Below, in pieces: positions 25,745-34,625 of a stretch of 64,000 nucleotides of DNA. The notes below the pieces were generated by a model, which worked only from the letters and a program-made list of their open reading frames with translations, did no database searches and was not told the origin of the DNA. Made by a program: the position numbers and the translations under genes. Position 1 is the first letter of the stretch, and each line of letters begins with the position of its first letter. This stretch comes from Paenibacillus_E sp042676385 (lineage in GTDB: Bacteria; Bacillota; Bacilli; Paenibacillales; NBRC-103111), in assembly GCF_042676385.1 (NCBI RefSeq), contig NZ_JBHTHA010000009.1, positions 124,001 to 188,000 of the forward strand. Direction: 5' to 3'.

Positions 25745-27499
25745 ATGCCCTATAAATTGAACATATTCAGCAAAATCCTGATTTTGCTGGTTTTGCTGCT
25801 TATTCCGATCGTCGTGCTATATAGTTTCACGAATCGAATTACGAACCATGTGGTGCAGGACCAGATTCAATCCTCGAATTTGAACCAGCTCTCTTTTTTC
25901 CTGAATCAATTGGATTCCAATGTGGAGCGTCTCGCGATGTCACCGGTCATTCTCGGCAGCGATCCTTACATCAGAGAATTCATCGATCGAAGCGGGTCGC
26001 CGGATTACGACACCTTGAAGGAGCAGTCGCGCATCATCGAGAAACTCAGCTTGCAGAGTGTGGCGGGTGGTTGGGTCAACGAGTTGACCATCGCCGTTCC
26101 GAAGGAGAACAAAGTGTTATCCTCCAGTATTTTTGTTAATGGTACGGATAAATGGCCTTGGAGCAGTCCTGTTCATCGGACATGGTCTTATGAAGCGCAA
26201 AGCATCGGCAACAATGGAGCATCGTTTGTCCGGGACATTAGCGAGCCCGTCCGGGCGGAGTATATGAACCAGGCCAGAGTGCTTTATCAAGTCAGATTTA
26301 GCGTTCAAAATATTATCCAGCTGCTGGATGTTTACAAACAGGATAAGCGAAGCGATCCTTTTTTGTTGGACAGTCAATCGGGACTGATAGCGAATAGCAC
26401 GTCTACGCCTTCGATTACTAAAGCAATTCGTGAACAAATGGCAGGCATCCGTTTAGCTGGATCCGGACAAGTTCAATTTGAAATCGATAAACAACAGTAT
26501 TTGATCAGCTATGTGAAATCGGAGCAGTTGGGCTGGTATTTGGTGGACTATGTGCCTGTTCAGAAAATATTGTCTCCGATTACGATGTCGCGCAACTTGT
26601 TTTACGTCTCTATTGGTCTTCTGCTCGTCATGAGTGTACTGGCTTCATTCTTGCTGTACCGCAATGTGCAGATTCCGATTGTGAAAATGATTCAAAGCGT
26701 GCAAAAAGTGAAGCGGGGCGACCTGTCGGCACGGATCGAGTACAAGGCCAAGAATGAATTTGATTTCTTGATTCAGCGTTTTAATGAAATGGCACAGCAA
26801 ATTCAAGTGCTGGTTGAAGATGTGTATGCGGAAAAAATACGCTCGCGCGAAGCGACGCTGAAGCAATTGCAGTCGCAAATTCACCCCCATTTTTTATATA
26901 ATTCGCTGTTCTTTATTATCAATTCGGCGGAGATGGAAGATAAGGAATCGGTCGTGGCGATGGCGCAAAACTTGGCCGAGTTTTACCGGTATACAACCCG
27001 GGTCGAAAACCAGATGGTACGGCTCAAAGAGGAAGTGGACCTGGTCGGTCACTATTTGAACATCCAAACCTTGCGCATTCACAGGCTCACTTATGAGATT
27101 GCCGTGCCCGAGGTCATGATGGAGGAACGCATTCCACGGCTCATCCTGCAGCCACTGGTGGAGAATGCCATCATTCACGGCATCGAGCGCAGTCTGCAAG
27201 GCGACCGGATTACCATTACAGGCGAGCAGGATGCGGAATTTAATCGGCTTATCGTGGAAGACAACGGCGGAGGGATCTCGGATGAGGAGCTGGAAAAGCT
27301 GCATAAGCAGCTAGAGGCGTCTATGTCGGATGAGGTTGGCTGCGGTACATGGAATGTCCATCATCGCTTGTACTACCAATTTGGCGCGGGCTCAGGTTTG
27401 ACCTTCCATAGAGGGTCATCCGGCGGTATGCGGGCTGTTCTAACTTGGAACCGTCATGTACAGACGAGCGGACCGGTTATGGAGGAAAGAAAAGCATGA
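25745..27499 (+). CDS. YesM-type sensor histidine kinase
   Basis: 584-residue membrane kinase: TM1 near the N-terminus, extracellular sensor (about 35-280), TM2, HAMP (about 305-360), then the His_kinase domain with H380 in QSQIHPHFLYNSLFFI and an HATPase_c domain (EDNGGGISDEELEKL). It would phosphorylate the YesN-type regulator encoded next. Start 25745 uses GGAAGGTGATC. The stop overlaps the regulator's ATG. Such pairs usually activate the neighbouring ABC sugar operon. Confidence 0.92.
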   Translation: MPYKLNIFSKILILLVLLLIPIVVLYSFTNRITNHVVQDQIQSSNLNQLSFFLNQLDSNVERLAMSPVILGSDPYIREFIDRSGSPDYDTLKEQSRIIEKLSLQSVAGGWVNELTIAVPKENKVLSSSIFVNGTDKWPWSSPVHRTWSYEAQSIGNNGASFVRDISEPVRAEYMNQARVLYQVRFSVQNIIQLLDVYKQDKRSDPFLLDSQSGLIANSTSTPSITKAIREQMAGIRLAGSGQVQFEIDKQQYLISYVKSEQLGWYLVDYVPVQKILSPITMSRNLFYVSIGLLLVMSVLASFLLYRNVQIPIVKMIQSVQKVKRGDLSARIEYKAKNEFDFLIQRFNEMAQQIQVLVEDVYAEKIRSREATLKQLQSQIHPHFLYNSLFFIINSAEMEDKESVVAMAQNLAEFYRYTTRVENQMVRLKEEVDLVGHYLNIQTLRIHRLTYEIAVPEVMMEERIPRLILQPLVENAIIHGIERSLQGDRITITGEQDAEFNRLIVEDNGGGISDEELEKLHKQLEASMSDEVGCGTWNVHHRLYYQFGAGSGLTFHRGSSGGMRAVLTWNRHVQTSGPVMEERKA

Positions 27500-29118
27500 T
27501 TCAACTATTGATCGTCGATGATGAGGTTCACGTGGTGGAGCGTCTTTTTTCTACGATACAGTGGGGAACTGTCGGCGTTGAACAGGTATATAAAGCTTAT
27601 TCGGGTATGGAAGCGCTGGAATTGCTCGAACAGATCTCCATTGACATCGTGATCACAGACATTCAAATGCCAGGCATATCCGGACTGCAACTGATCGATG
27701 AAATCAACCGCAGATGGCCGAAGACCAAGTGCATACTTTTGTCAGGCTACTCGGATTTCAACTATGCCAAAGAGGCGATCCTTCAGGGTACGGAGGACTA
27801 TCTGCTGAAGCCTGTTACAGAAGAAGACCTGCTGACCACGGTTAGACGCGTGAAGGATAAGCTGCAGCGCGAGTGGGAGGAAGTCGTTTCCAGACAGCGC
27901 TTGACCTATACCTTGAAGGAGAATTTGCCGCTGCTACGGGGGAATTTATTGAACGATATCCTTCAGGGGCGCAAAATGTCAGAGTCCACACTGCGGGATA
28001 AAATGCACATGCTGGAGCTGATGGATTACCATGGGCATGCGTTTGCCATTATGATGGTCCGGCTCGAGTCTGAATTTCTCGAATACGATATCGGCCGGTT
28101 GTCCTTAATGGAATATGCCATCGGCAATATGGTAGAGGAATTGTTTGGGGAACAATTCGACAGCTGGCATGCGAAAGATGCTCACGATTATTTGGTTTTC
28201 GTCATGAAGGGGAAAGGGCGGCAGGAAGCGCCCGATAAGGATGAAACGGCTTGGCTTGAGAGGACGGCTTCCGTTCTGCAGTCAGCTGTGAATAACTATT
28301 TAAAAGGGAAAATCTCTATTCTGGTCAGCAACTGGGGCCGATTCCCGGACGATATGAATGCTCTTTATAACCGGTCGTTAAGCGCCTTCCGCAAAAGGAT
28401 CGGCAATGAGCACGAATTGTTCATGCGGCTTGGCGATGAACCGGCGCAGGCTGAACTTACGGCGTTACAACGGCTGTATGAGCCGCCTACGCTCAATCAT
28501 CTGCTGGAAGCTGCGCGCTGGGAGGATACCGAAGAGAAACTGAGCGTTATTTTCGATGAAATGGAAGACAAATATTCGGAGTCGCAGGAACATTTGCTGG
28601 AAGTGTATTTTTCGGTAGCATCCGCTTTTGCTTACATCGCTCATAAAAATGGCCGGCAGCTCCATCAGTTGATCGGCACGGATTACGACCGAATGACGGA
28701 AGGCATTCCTTTCCGTACAGTGAACCAGTTAAGGGAATGGTCGCTTCGCGCTCTGCAGCGCATGAAAGAGGATATGGACCAGGAGCGGAAGGACAGCAGG
28801 GTGTCGCTGATCAACGAGATCCGCTCTTTTATCGAGCAGCATCTGTCCAGTGATGTTTCCTTGCAGTCCATAGCGGATCATGTATATTTACATCCTGTTT
28901 ATGTGTCCAAAATTTACAAGTTAGAGACCGGCGACAACTTAAGCGACTACGTGAATCGTCTACGGATGGATAAAGCAGCGTATCTATTAAAACATAGCCA
29001 GGATAAAATCTATGAAATCGCTACGCAGCTCGGTTATCAGCGGCCCCATTCGTTTAACCATGCATTTAAGAAGCATTACGGCATGACGCCGCAGGAATAT
29101 CGAGATCAATACTCGTAA
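27496..29118 (+). CDS. YesN-type response regulator, AraC family
   Basis: 540-residue regulator with a CheY-like receiver (D55 in VITDIQMPGISG; KP pair in YLLKPVTEEDLL), a long middle region and a C-terminal AraC double HTH (SLQSIADHVYLHPVYVSKIY; IATQLGYQRPHSFNHAFKKH). ATG 27496 overlaps the kinase TGA (ATGA), behind GGAGGAAAG. It probably activates the importer and the aldolase/dehydratase genes on either side. Confidence 0.92.
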   Translation: MIQLLIVDDEVHVVERLFSTIQWGTVGVEQVYKAYSGMEALELLEQISIDIVITDIQMPGISGLQLIDEINRRWPKTKCILLSGYSDFNYAKEAILQGTEDYLLKPVTEEDLLTTVRRVKDKLQREWEEVVSRQRLTYTLKENLPLLRGNLLNDILQGRKMSESTLRDKMHMLELMDYHGHAFAIMMVRLESEFLEYDIGRLSLMEYAIGNMVEELFGEQFDSWHAKDAHDYLVFVMKGKGRQEAPDKDETAWLERTASVLQSAVNNYLKGKISILVSNWGRFPDDMNALYNRSLSAFRKRIGNEHELFMRLGDEPAQAELTALQRLYEPPTLNHLLEAARWEDTEEKLSVIFDEMEDKYSESQEHLLEVYFSVASAFAYIAHKNGRQLHQLIGTDYDRMTEGIPFRTVNQLREWSLRALQRMKEDMDQERKDSRVSLINEIRSFIEQHLSSDVSLQSIADHVYLHPVYVSKIYKLETGDNLSDYVNRLRMDKAAYLLKHSQDKIYEIATQLGYQRPHSFNHAFKKHYGMTPQEYRDQYS

Positions 29119-29140
29119 CGATGAGGGGAGACGGCTTAAG

Positions 29141-29770
29141 GTGCAAGAGCTGATTCAGCAAGTGAAGAAGTCGAAAGTCATTGTCATCATTCGCGGCATT
29201 GAGCCGTCGCAGGCAGAGCCGCTCTTCGCAGCGCTGGATGCGGGCGGGATCCAATTCGCGGAAGTCACGCTGAATACGCCGAATGCGCTGCATATCATTC
29301 ATGAGATGCGGGGCAAGTATGACGGGCGTATGACGATCGGCGCAGGGACCGTGCTCAATGCGCGGATGGCGGAGGAGGCGGTGGGGGCCGGCGCGCAGTT
29401 TCTCATATCGCCAAATGTGGATCAGGGCATGATTCGATTCGCCGTGGATCGAGACGTGCTGCCGTTGCCTGGAGCGATGACGCCTACGGAAATTGTGCAA
29501 GCCGTTCAGTGGGGAGCACCTATGGTAAAGCTGTTCCCGTGCTCAAGCCTGGGTCCGGGCTATGTAAAGGAGCTTCGCGGCCCGCTCGGTCATGTAGATA
29601 TGATGGCAGTAGGCGGCATCACCAAGGATAATGCGGCTTCCTATCTGGAAGCGGGCGCGGTGGGCGTTGGCGTGGGCGGAAGCCTGGTCTCGCTTCGAGA
29701 CATTCGGGAAGGCAATTATGCGGCCATTACGGCGTACGCTAAGGAGCTTAATGCTGCTGTCGGAGTCTGA
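29141..29770 (+). CDS. KDPG/KDPGal-type aldolase (bifunctional)
   Basis: 209-residue class I aldolase of the KDPG/KHG family. E41 (AEVTLNTPNA) and the Schiff-base K130 (VKLFPCSSLGPGYV) are present. It would split a 2-keto-3-deoxy-6-phospho sugar acid into pyruvate and glyceraldehyde 3-phosphate. Beside dgoD the likely substrate is 2-keto-3-deoxy-6-phosphogalactonate. The start is a GTG behind GAGGGGAGA. No 2-keto-3-deoxy-sugar-acid kinase is seen in the window. Confidence 0.87.
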   Translation: MQELIQQVKKSKVIVIIRGIEPSQAEPLFAALDAGGIQFAEVTLNTPNALHIIHEMRGKYDGRMTIGAGTVLNARMAEEAVGAGAQFLISPNVDQGMIRFAVDRDVLPLPGAMTPTEIVQAVQWGAPMVKLFPCSSLGPGYVKELRGPLGHVDMMAVGGITKDNAASYLEAGAVGVGVGGSLVSLRDIREGNYAAITAYAKELNAAVGV

Positions 29771-29819
29771 CGGTGCGAGGGGTTAAACCATACTTATAGC
29801 ATGAGAGGGGAAACTTAGG

Positions 29820-30968
29820 ATGAAGATAACGAAGCTGGAATTGTTCAAAGTGCCGCCGAGATGGCTATTTTTGAAAGTGGAGACCGATGAAGGCATTACC
29901 GGTTGGGGAGAGCCGGTCGTAGAAGGTAAAGCGGACACCGTTGCGGCTGCTGTCATGGAGATGAGCGAGCATATCATCGGCACCGATCCGATGCGCATCG
30001 AGGATCTGTTTCAAGTGCTGTACCGCGGTGGATTCTATCGCGGGGGGCCGATTCTATCCAGCGCGATATCCGGCATCGAGCAGGCGCTCTGGGACATCAA
30101 GGGCAAGTTCTACAACGCGCCCGTGTATGATCTGTTAGGCGGCGCGTGCCGCGAGCGGACGCGCGTGTACTCGTGGATCGGCGGCGACCGCCCGAGTGAC
30201 GTAGGCCAGGCGGCCAAGCAGCAGGTCGCGGCCGGCTTTACCGCGGTGAAGATGAACGCCACCGAGGAAATGCACTACATCGACTCCATCGGCAAAGTCG
30301 ACGCTGCGATTGCACGCATCGCCGCTGTGCGCGAAGCCGTGGGCAAAGAAGTGGGCATCGGCATCGATTTCCACGGCCGCGTGCATAAGTCCATGGCGAA
30401 GATTATCGCCAAGGAGCTGGAGCCGTACCGGCCGATGTTCATCGAGGAGCCTGTACTGCCCGAAAATAATGAAGCGCTTAAAGAGATCGCGCGCTACACC
30501 TCTTGTCCGATCGCTACGGGCGAGCGGATGTATACCCGTTGGGGCTTCAAAGAACTGCTCGCCCAAGGGATCGTGGACATTATCCAGCCGGACCTTTCCC
30601 ACGCGGGAGGCATCCTGGAGACACGTAAAATCGCCGCAATGGCTGAAGCTTACGATATCGCTGTAGCTCCGCATTGTCCATTAGGACCCATTGCGTTGGC
30701 AGCCTGCCTGCAGCTAGACACATGCTCCCCGAATGCCTTCATTCAGGAGCAAAGCCTGGGCATTCATTACAATCAAGGCAGCGATCTGCTTGATTACTTG
30801 GTGGACCCTTCCGTATTCAAATACGAGGACGGCTTTGTCCGCAACCTCACCGCCCCGGGTCTCGGCATCGAAGTGAACGAAGCGAAGGTCCGCGAGATGG
30901 CCGCGATCGGGCATAATTGGAAGAATCCCGTTTGGCGCCAAGCGGACGGCACCGTCGCAGAGTGGTAG
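29820..30968 (+). CDS. dgoD: D-galactonate dehydratase
   Basis: 382-residue enolase-superfamily dehydratase that converts D-galactonate to 2-keto-3-deoxygalactonate. It matches DgoD along its length, including PPRWLFLKVETDEG, YRGGFYRGGPILSSA and LQPDLSHAGG-type stretches. Metal ligands fall where DgoD has them: D183 in GIDFHGR, Glu in FIEEPVLP (209) and Glu in ATGERMY (235). With the upstream aldolase it gives two of the three DeLey-Doudoroff steps; the kinase is missing here. High confidence on family, a little less on exact sugar acid. Confidence 0.9.
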   Translation: MKITKLELFKVPPRWLFLKVETDEGITGWGEPVVEGKADTVAAAVMEMSEHIIGTDPMRIEDLFQVLYRGGFYRGGPILSSAISGIEQALWDIKGKFYNAPVYDLLGGACRERTRVYSWIGGDRPSDVGQAAKQQVAAGFTAVKMNATEEMHYIDSIGKVDAAIARIAAVREAVGKEVGIGIDFHGRVHKSMAKIIAKELEPYRPMFIEEPVLPENNEALKEIARYTSCPIATGERMYTRWGFKELLAQGIVDIIQPDLSHAGGILETRKIAAMAEAYDIAVAPHCPLGPIALAACLQLDTCSPNAFIQEQSLGIHYNQGSDLLDYLVDPSVFKYEDGFVRNLTAPGLGIEVNEAKVREMAAIGHNWKNPVWRQADGTVAEW

Positions 30969-31003
30969 GGTGGTATTTCTAAGTTACGCAGGTTAATGAG
31001 GCA

Positions 31004-31232
31004 CCTTTCCGCGGAAGACGCGGAGGTCGGCGGCTGTAAAGGCCCTTATGGGCCTTTGGGCGCGTACTTCGCGCCATTTCGCAACTGTAGCGCCCCAAAC
31101 GGGCGCTACAGCTCGCCTTTCCGCGGAAGACGCGGAGATCGGCGGCTGTAAAGGCCCTTTTTTGGGCCTTTCAGCGCGTACTTCGCGACTTTTCGCATCT
31201 GTAGCGCCCCAAAAGGCCGCTACAGCTCGCTT
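31004..31232. repeat. Phased intergenic repeat, GTAG class (locus 3, two tandem units)
   Basis: Two copies of a 112-bp unit starting at 31004 and 31116, both beginning CCTTTCCGCGGAAGACGCGG. Dyads AAAGGCCC-TTAT-GGGCCTTT (centre 31047.5), TGTAGCGCCC/GGGCGCTACA (31098), AAAGGCCC/GGGCCTTT (31160.5) and CTGTAGCG/CGCTACAG (31212): spacings 50.5, 62.5, 51.5 bp. It fills the gap of about 400 bp after dgoD together with the terminator at 31285. Confidence 0.92.
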
Positions 31233-31284
31233 TTCCTCGAAAGGCCTGAACGGCATTTGCCTGGCGGCAAATGAAAGACAACTC

Positions 31285-31330
31285 AAAAAGCCCCTGTCCC
31301 GTTGCATAAAGCAACGAAACAGGGGCTTTT
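31285..31330. terminator. Bidirectional terminator of the cold-shock operon
   Basis: AAAAAGCCCCTGT (31285-31297) / ACAGGGGCTTTT (31319-31330), with an inner GTTGC/GCAAC arm. The flanking A- and T-runs let it work from either side. Confidence 0.88.
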
Positions 31331-31365
31331 CACCTACTCACGCGGCCTGCAGCCGCGCTTGTTGT

Positions 31366-31566
31366 TCATCTTCTGCTGCTTGTGTTCGTCAAGGCAGGGA
31401 GCATCTTCATGTCCTTAACCATCGCCGAATTACAAATCGGACATACCGGACTTTCATCGAAAGAGAAGTTATCCCTCATCCAGCATGAGCACTGATCGGT
31501 ACTGCACGTCCAGATGCTTGTTTCTTCTTCTTGGACTGGCTCCAATGTTTTTTTAGAAAAATACAA
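31366..31566 (-). CDS. YdjO-like zinc-ribbon cold-shock-associated protein
   Basis: 66-residue protein with paired cysteines (WTCSTDQCSCWM and CPICNS) forming a zinc ribbon, and the WMRDNFSFDESP core typical of YdjO-like proteins of Bacilli, which are made during cold shock. I start at a TTG (31564-31566, read on the minus strand) because AAGGAGG is 7 nt upstream and the resulting N-terminus (MYFSKK) matches the family; the longer frame to 31605 has no ribosome site. It lies downstream of the csp gene in one operon. Role unknown. Confidence 0.8.
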   Translation of the reverse strand: MYFSKKTLEPVQEEETSIWTCSTDQCSCWMRDNFSFDESPVCPICNSAMVKDMKMLPALTNTSSRR

Positions 31567-31639
31567 ACGAACGCCTCCTTGTCGAAAGTAGACTTGGGCT
31601 CGCAAGCAGCTTGATGCTTATTGCTATGTGGTGAAAGAG

Positions 31640-31840
31640 CTACAGCCTGACTACATTTTCAGCTTGTGGCCCACGGTTACCTTGAACGATATCGAATTGA
31701 ACACGCTCGCCTTCATCCAAGCTTTTGAAGCCTTCACCTGTAATAGCGCTGAAATGGACGAATACGTCTTTACCGCCTTCAACCTCGATAAAACCAAACC
31801 CTTTTTCAGCATTAAACCACTTGACCGTACCTGTTTCCAT
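31640..31840 (-). CDS. Cold-shock protein (CspA/CspB family)
   Basis: 66-residue OB-fold single-stranded nucleic-acid-binding protein with RNP1 (KGFGFIEV) and RNP2 (DVFVHFSAI) motifs. It acts as an RNA chaperone at low temperature. ATG 31840 is used, with GGAGG about 11 nt upstream, a common csp spacing; a TTG at 31858 overlaps that ribosome site. Promoter and leader must lie in 31841-32047, which is divergent from the oxidoreductase gene. Confidence 0.93.
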   Translation of the reverse strand: METGTVKWFNAEKGFGFIEVEGGKDVFVHFSAITGEGFKSLDEGERVQFDIVQGNRGPQAENVVRL

Positions 31841-32047
31841 GTATACAAAAACCTCCAAAAATAATTTGTGCGCACGCCGCCAAATCGTATCGATCGGGAC
31901 AGCTTGTTAACGCAGCTTTGATAATATATCCAAAATCCCCAGAGCTTATTCCACTTTTAACTAAAAGTTCACAAAGCCGAATCGTGTCACAGAAAGGGTG
32001 GGCGTTTCGTCTTACGAGTATCATAGGGTTGAAAGGGGAAAAAGCTC

Positions 32048-33274
32048 ATGAAACAACGGATGGTAGTTGTAGGCGGGGGATATGCCGGTCTCAATATGGT
32101 GAACTCCTTAAAAAAACAGTTTGCAGGCGAGAAAGGCGTTCAAATCACCTTGATCGATAAAGAGGTCTACCACCTCAGGAAGGTGCTGCTTTTCCAAAGA
32201 GCGGTAGAGGAAGCGCAGCTAAAAGTGCCGCTTTCCGCGTATTTTGACGATACGGTCGAAGTCATTCAGTCTGAGCTGTCAGCTGTAGATCCGCGACAGA
32301 AGCATATCACGATCCGGCACCCGGATGGCCAAAGCGAAGCGCTTTATTATGATCGGCTCATTCTATGCTTGGGCAGCAAGGTCGTGTCGGCAGCACCGGG
32401 GCAAGGGGGAATATCCTTGACCGATACGGACAGCGGTGATCGAATACGACTTCGTTTGGAGCAAAATGTTCACGATGCCCGCCTCGCGTCTGATGAGTCG
32501 GAGCGTCGACGGCTCTTGTCGGCAGCGGTTGTCGGTGGCGGTATCACCGGCATCGAAACCGCCAGCGAGCTCGTGCACGGGCTGCGCCGGAAGGCAGCAG
32601 CGGCGGGGCTCGACCCGGCGCTAGTCACGGTGACGCTGATTAACTCGCAGCCGCGACTGCTGGAGGCGGCTCCGCCGCACGTCAGCCAGCGGCTGGAGAG
32701 GGAGCTCGGCGAACTCGGCGTCCATATCATGCACAGCGCAAGGGCTGAAGCATATCGTGAAGCCGAGGGCGTTCTGCTGCTGCACGGCGGCGATAGCCTA
32801 ACGGCCGGCGCTTGCGTCTGGACGCTGGGCCTGCGTCCGAATCCGCTGGTACAGCAGCTGGGTTTGCCGGTTGTAGGCAACGGCAAGCTGCAAATTGACG
32901 CCCGCTATCATGTTAAAGGCAGCGAGGGCATCTATGCCATCGGCGATTGTGCTCATGTGCTGGATCACGTGACGGGTAAACCGGATGGCATGACCTGTAA
33001 GGAAGCTATTCCGCAAGCGATGCGGCTGGCCAAGATTCTTAAAGATGAGCTGGCCGGAATCAAAGGCCCTGCGCATGCTTCGTATATCAATCTGTTTTGC
33101 ATCGGTCTCGGCCCGGATAAAGGTTTCGTCTGGATTCAGAAGTGGGGTATGAATATCATGCTGACCGGCAAACTTGGCCGGTATATCCGCAGGTTAACGT
33201 GGGATATAGCCAGCCTGATGAACCGTAAATCAGCGGATCAGCTCCTCGTGAAAGCTGGGCAAAAACAGGCGTAA
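32048..33274 (+). CDS. NDH-2-like FAD-dependent NAD(P)H oxidoreductase
   Basis: 408-residue flavoprotein of the two-dinucleotide-binding-fold family: FAD motif VVVGGGYAGLN at the N-terminus, NAD(P) motif AAVVGGGITGIETASEL near residue 160 and the second FAD motif GIYAIGDCAHVLD near 300. It is most like type II NADH dehydrogenases, which reduce quinone at the membrane without pumping protons. The C-terminal tail is short, so membrane attachment would be peripheral. Divergent from csp. A terminator follows. Confidence 0.87.
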   Translation: MKQRMVVVGGGYAGLNMVNSLKKQFAGEKGVQITLIDKEVYHLRKVLLFQRAVEEAQLKVPLSAYFDDTVEVIQSELSAVDPRQKHITIRHPDGQSEALYYDRLILCLGSKVVSAAPGQGGISLTDTDSGDRIRLRLEQNVHDARLASDESERRRLLSAAVVGGGITGIETASELVHGLRRKAAAAGLDPALVTVTLINSQPRLLEAAPPHVSQRLERELGELGVHIMHSARAEAYREAEGVLLLHGGDSLTAGACVWTLGLRPNPLVQQLGLPVVGNGKLQIDARYHVKGSEGIYAIGDCAHVLDHVTGKPDGMTCKEAIPQAMRLAKILKDELAGIKGPAHASYINLFCIGLGPDKGFVWIQKWGMNIMLTGKLGRYIRRLTWDIASLMNRKSADQLLVKAGQKQA

Positions 33275-33340
33275 GCTAGCAGAAAAGACCATTGACGTAA
33301 TATTGGGAATTGTCTTACAATTTAATCATAGTGCTAGTTT

Positions 33341-33377
33341 AAAAAGTCCGCTTTCAGCACAAGAGATCGGACTTTTT
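33341..33377 (+). terminator. Terminator after the oxidoreductase gene
   Basis: AAAAAGTCCG (33341-33350) / CGGACTTTTT (33368-33377). Confidence 0.8.
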
Positions 33378-33420
33378 AAGCAACCTCTGTAAGCGTTTTT
33401 TTGAAATGGGGGATGGTGCA

Positions 33421-33891
33421 ATGAATGCGTCGGACATCATGGTTTCCCAAGTGATCAAAGTGTTGGAAGGGGATACAATTCGAACTGTTCTGGAAAAGTT
33501 CGTGACGCATCGAATCGGCGGCATGCCCGTGGTCAATCACTGTAACCAAATTAAAGGGTACATCAGTGACGGCGATATTATGCGAGCGGTCGGGTCCCAG
33601 ACGAAAGTCGTGATCACCTCGCCTTTTTTTGCCTCCACATGGCAGGATACACAGACGATGGAAGACAAGTGTCGGGAAGTCATGACAGCGAACGTAATGG
33701 ATTTTGCTACGAAGAAGGTTGTTACCGTTAATGAATGTATGCTTGCTGACGAGGTTGCTACGATACTTGGGCGAAGACATTTGAAAAAGGTCGTTGTAGA
33801 GAAAAATGGCGGATACTTGGCCGGTATTATTAGCCGCGGGGACATGATGCGTTTCTTAAATGATCAATATTTGCATAAAAGACTTAGCTAA
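33421..33891 (+). CDS. CBS-domain pair protein
   Basis: 156-residue protein made only of two CBS domains (residues about 7-65 and 95-150; SDIMVSQVIKVLEGDTIRTV, then REVMTANVMDFATKKVVTVN and GIISRGDMMRFL). CBS pairs bind adenosyl ligands such as AMP or c-di-AMP and usually regulate another protein, unknown here. ATG 33421 is favoured over 33406 because GGGGGA is 8 nt upstream. Confidence 0.85.
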   Translation: MNASDIMVSQVIKVLEGDTIRTVLEKFVTHRIGGMPVVNHCNQIKGYISDGDIMRAVGSQTKVVITSPFFASTWQDTQTMEDKCREVMTANVMDFATKKVVTVNECMLADEVATILGRRHLKKVVVEKNGGYLAGIISRGDMMRFLNDQYLHKRLS

Positions 33892-34092
33892 CCAGTTTCC
33901 TGTGTGAAGTAATGTCACTCGGTTCGGGGGCTCTTCAGGGAAGCTAAATCCTAACTACGAACACAGTATATGCAAATATATTGTGGTTGTCAGTTGGGAT
34001 TTTTTTGTTCCGTCCACAGAGGGTATAGCACCATGAAAGCTGCAAAGCGTACAACAACAAACAGCAAGTGCGTAGCTGCAGCTGTAGAAATG

Positions 34093-34220
34093 TTTTTCAT
34101 CGTAACAGACATGTGGGGAGGTTCCAATCGCGTCTCTAACGATTTTTTTCATCTTTGCAGAAGAGAAGATGGCCGATTGACTAAGACAAAGATAGGATCG
34201 TTACCAAAAGTACGGCTTTA
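34093..34220. repeat. Single-copy intergenic element related to 53725-53905
   Basis: TTTTTCATCGT (from 34093) and TTTTTCATCTT (from 34145), 52 bp apart, in a segment alignable with the tandem repeat at 53721-53980: ACAGACATGTGGGGAGG follows the first, AGAAGAGAAGATGG the second, then a GTACGGCTTTAGAT tail. It lies in the 394-bp gap between the CBS gene and the amidohydrolase remnant; I see no gene in the rest of that gap. Confidence 0.8.
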
Positions 34221-34285
34221 GATAAGTGCCTGGCCATCGGCCACCTTTTTCTTATTTCTCGACGATCTAATCAGGGGAGATAACC

Positions 34286-34561
34286 ATGGGCTCGATTTTA
34301 ATCAAGGAGACCGATATCGGGTCTCTGGAAATCGGCAAAATGGCGAATTTATTCCTGGTTCGCGTGGATGAGATCGATTGCAGTGGCACGCATAAAGATC
34401 CGAAGTCGCTGCTTAGCACTATCGGGTTAAAACGTCCTGTCAATTACACCATTGTAAACGGCAGGTCTGTTGTTGAGAATGGCAAGCTGGCCGGGTTAGA
34501 TGAAAAAGAATTGTTCGTCGAATGCCAGCAGTCTTTCGAACGCTTTATTGCACACACGTAA
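34286..34561 (+). pseudogene. C-terminal remnant of an 8-oxoguanine deaminase/hydroxyatrazine hydrolase-type amidohydrolase
   Basis: 91 codons matching only the end of the cytosine-deaminase-like amidohydrolases: TDIGSLEIGKMANLFLV, then the PVNYTIVNGRSVVENG segment. Full proteins are about 450 residues, so the metal-binding barrel is gone. The upstream flank is an intergenic repeat, not coding sequence. The fragment has an ATG behind GGGGA and might still be translated, but it cannot be catalytic. Confidence 0.75.
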
Positions 34562-34612
34562 AAAGCTCGCTCCTCTAAGGTTAAATAAATAACCACTAGA
34601 GAGCGAGCTTTT
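34561..34612. terminator. Bidirectional terminator
   Basis: AAAAGCTCGCTC (34561-34572) / GAGCGAGCTTTT (34601-34612) with an inner GGTT/AACC arm. It stands between the remnant and the convergent 105-residue gene. Confidence 0.85.
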
Positions 34613-34625
34613 CCTTTCCTCACAT

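Noticed and set aside
33955..34221. Overlapping 65- and 83-codon frames
   Set aside because: They follow the TTTTTCATC repeat element; no ribosome site and no family.
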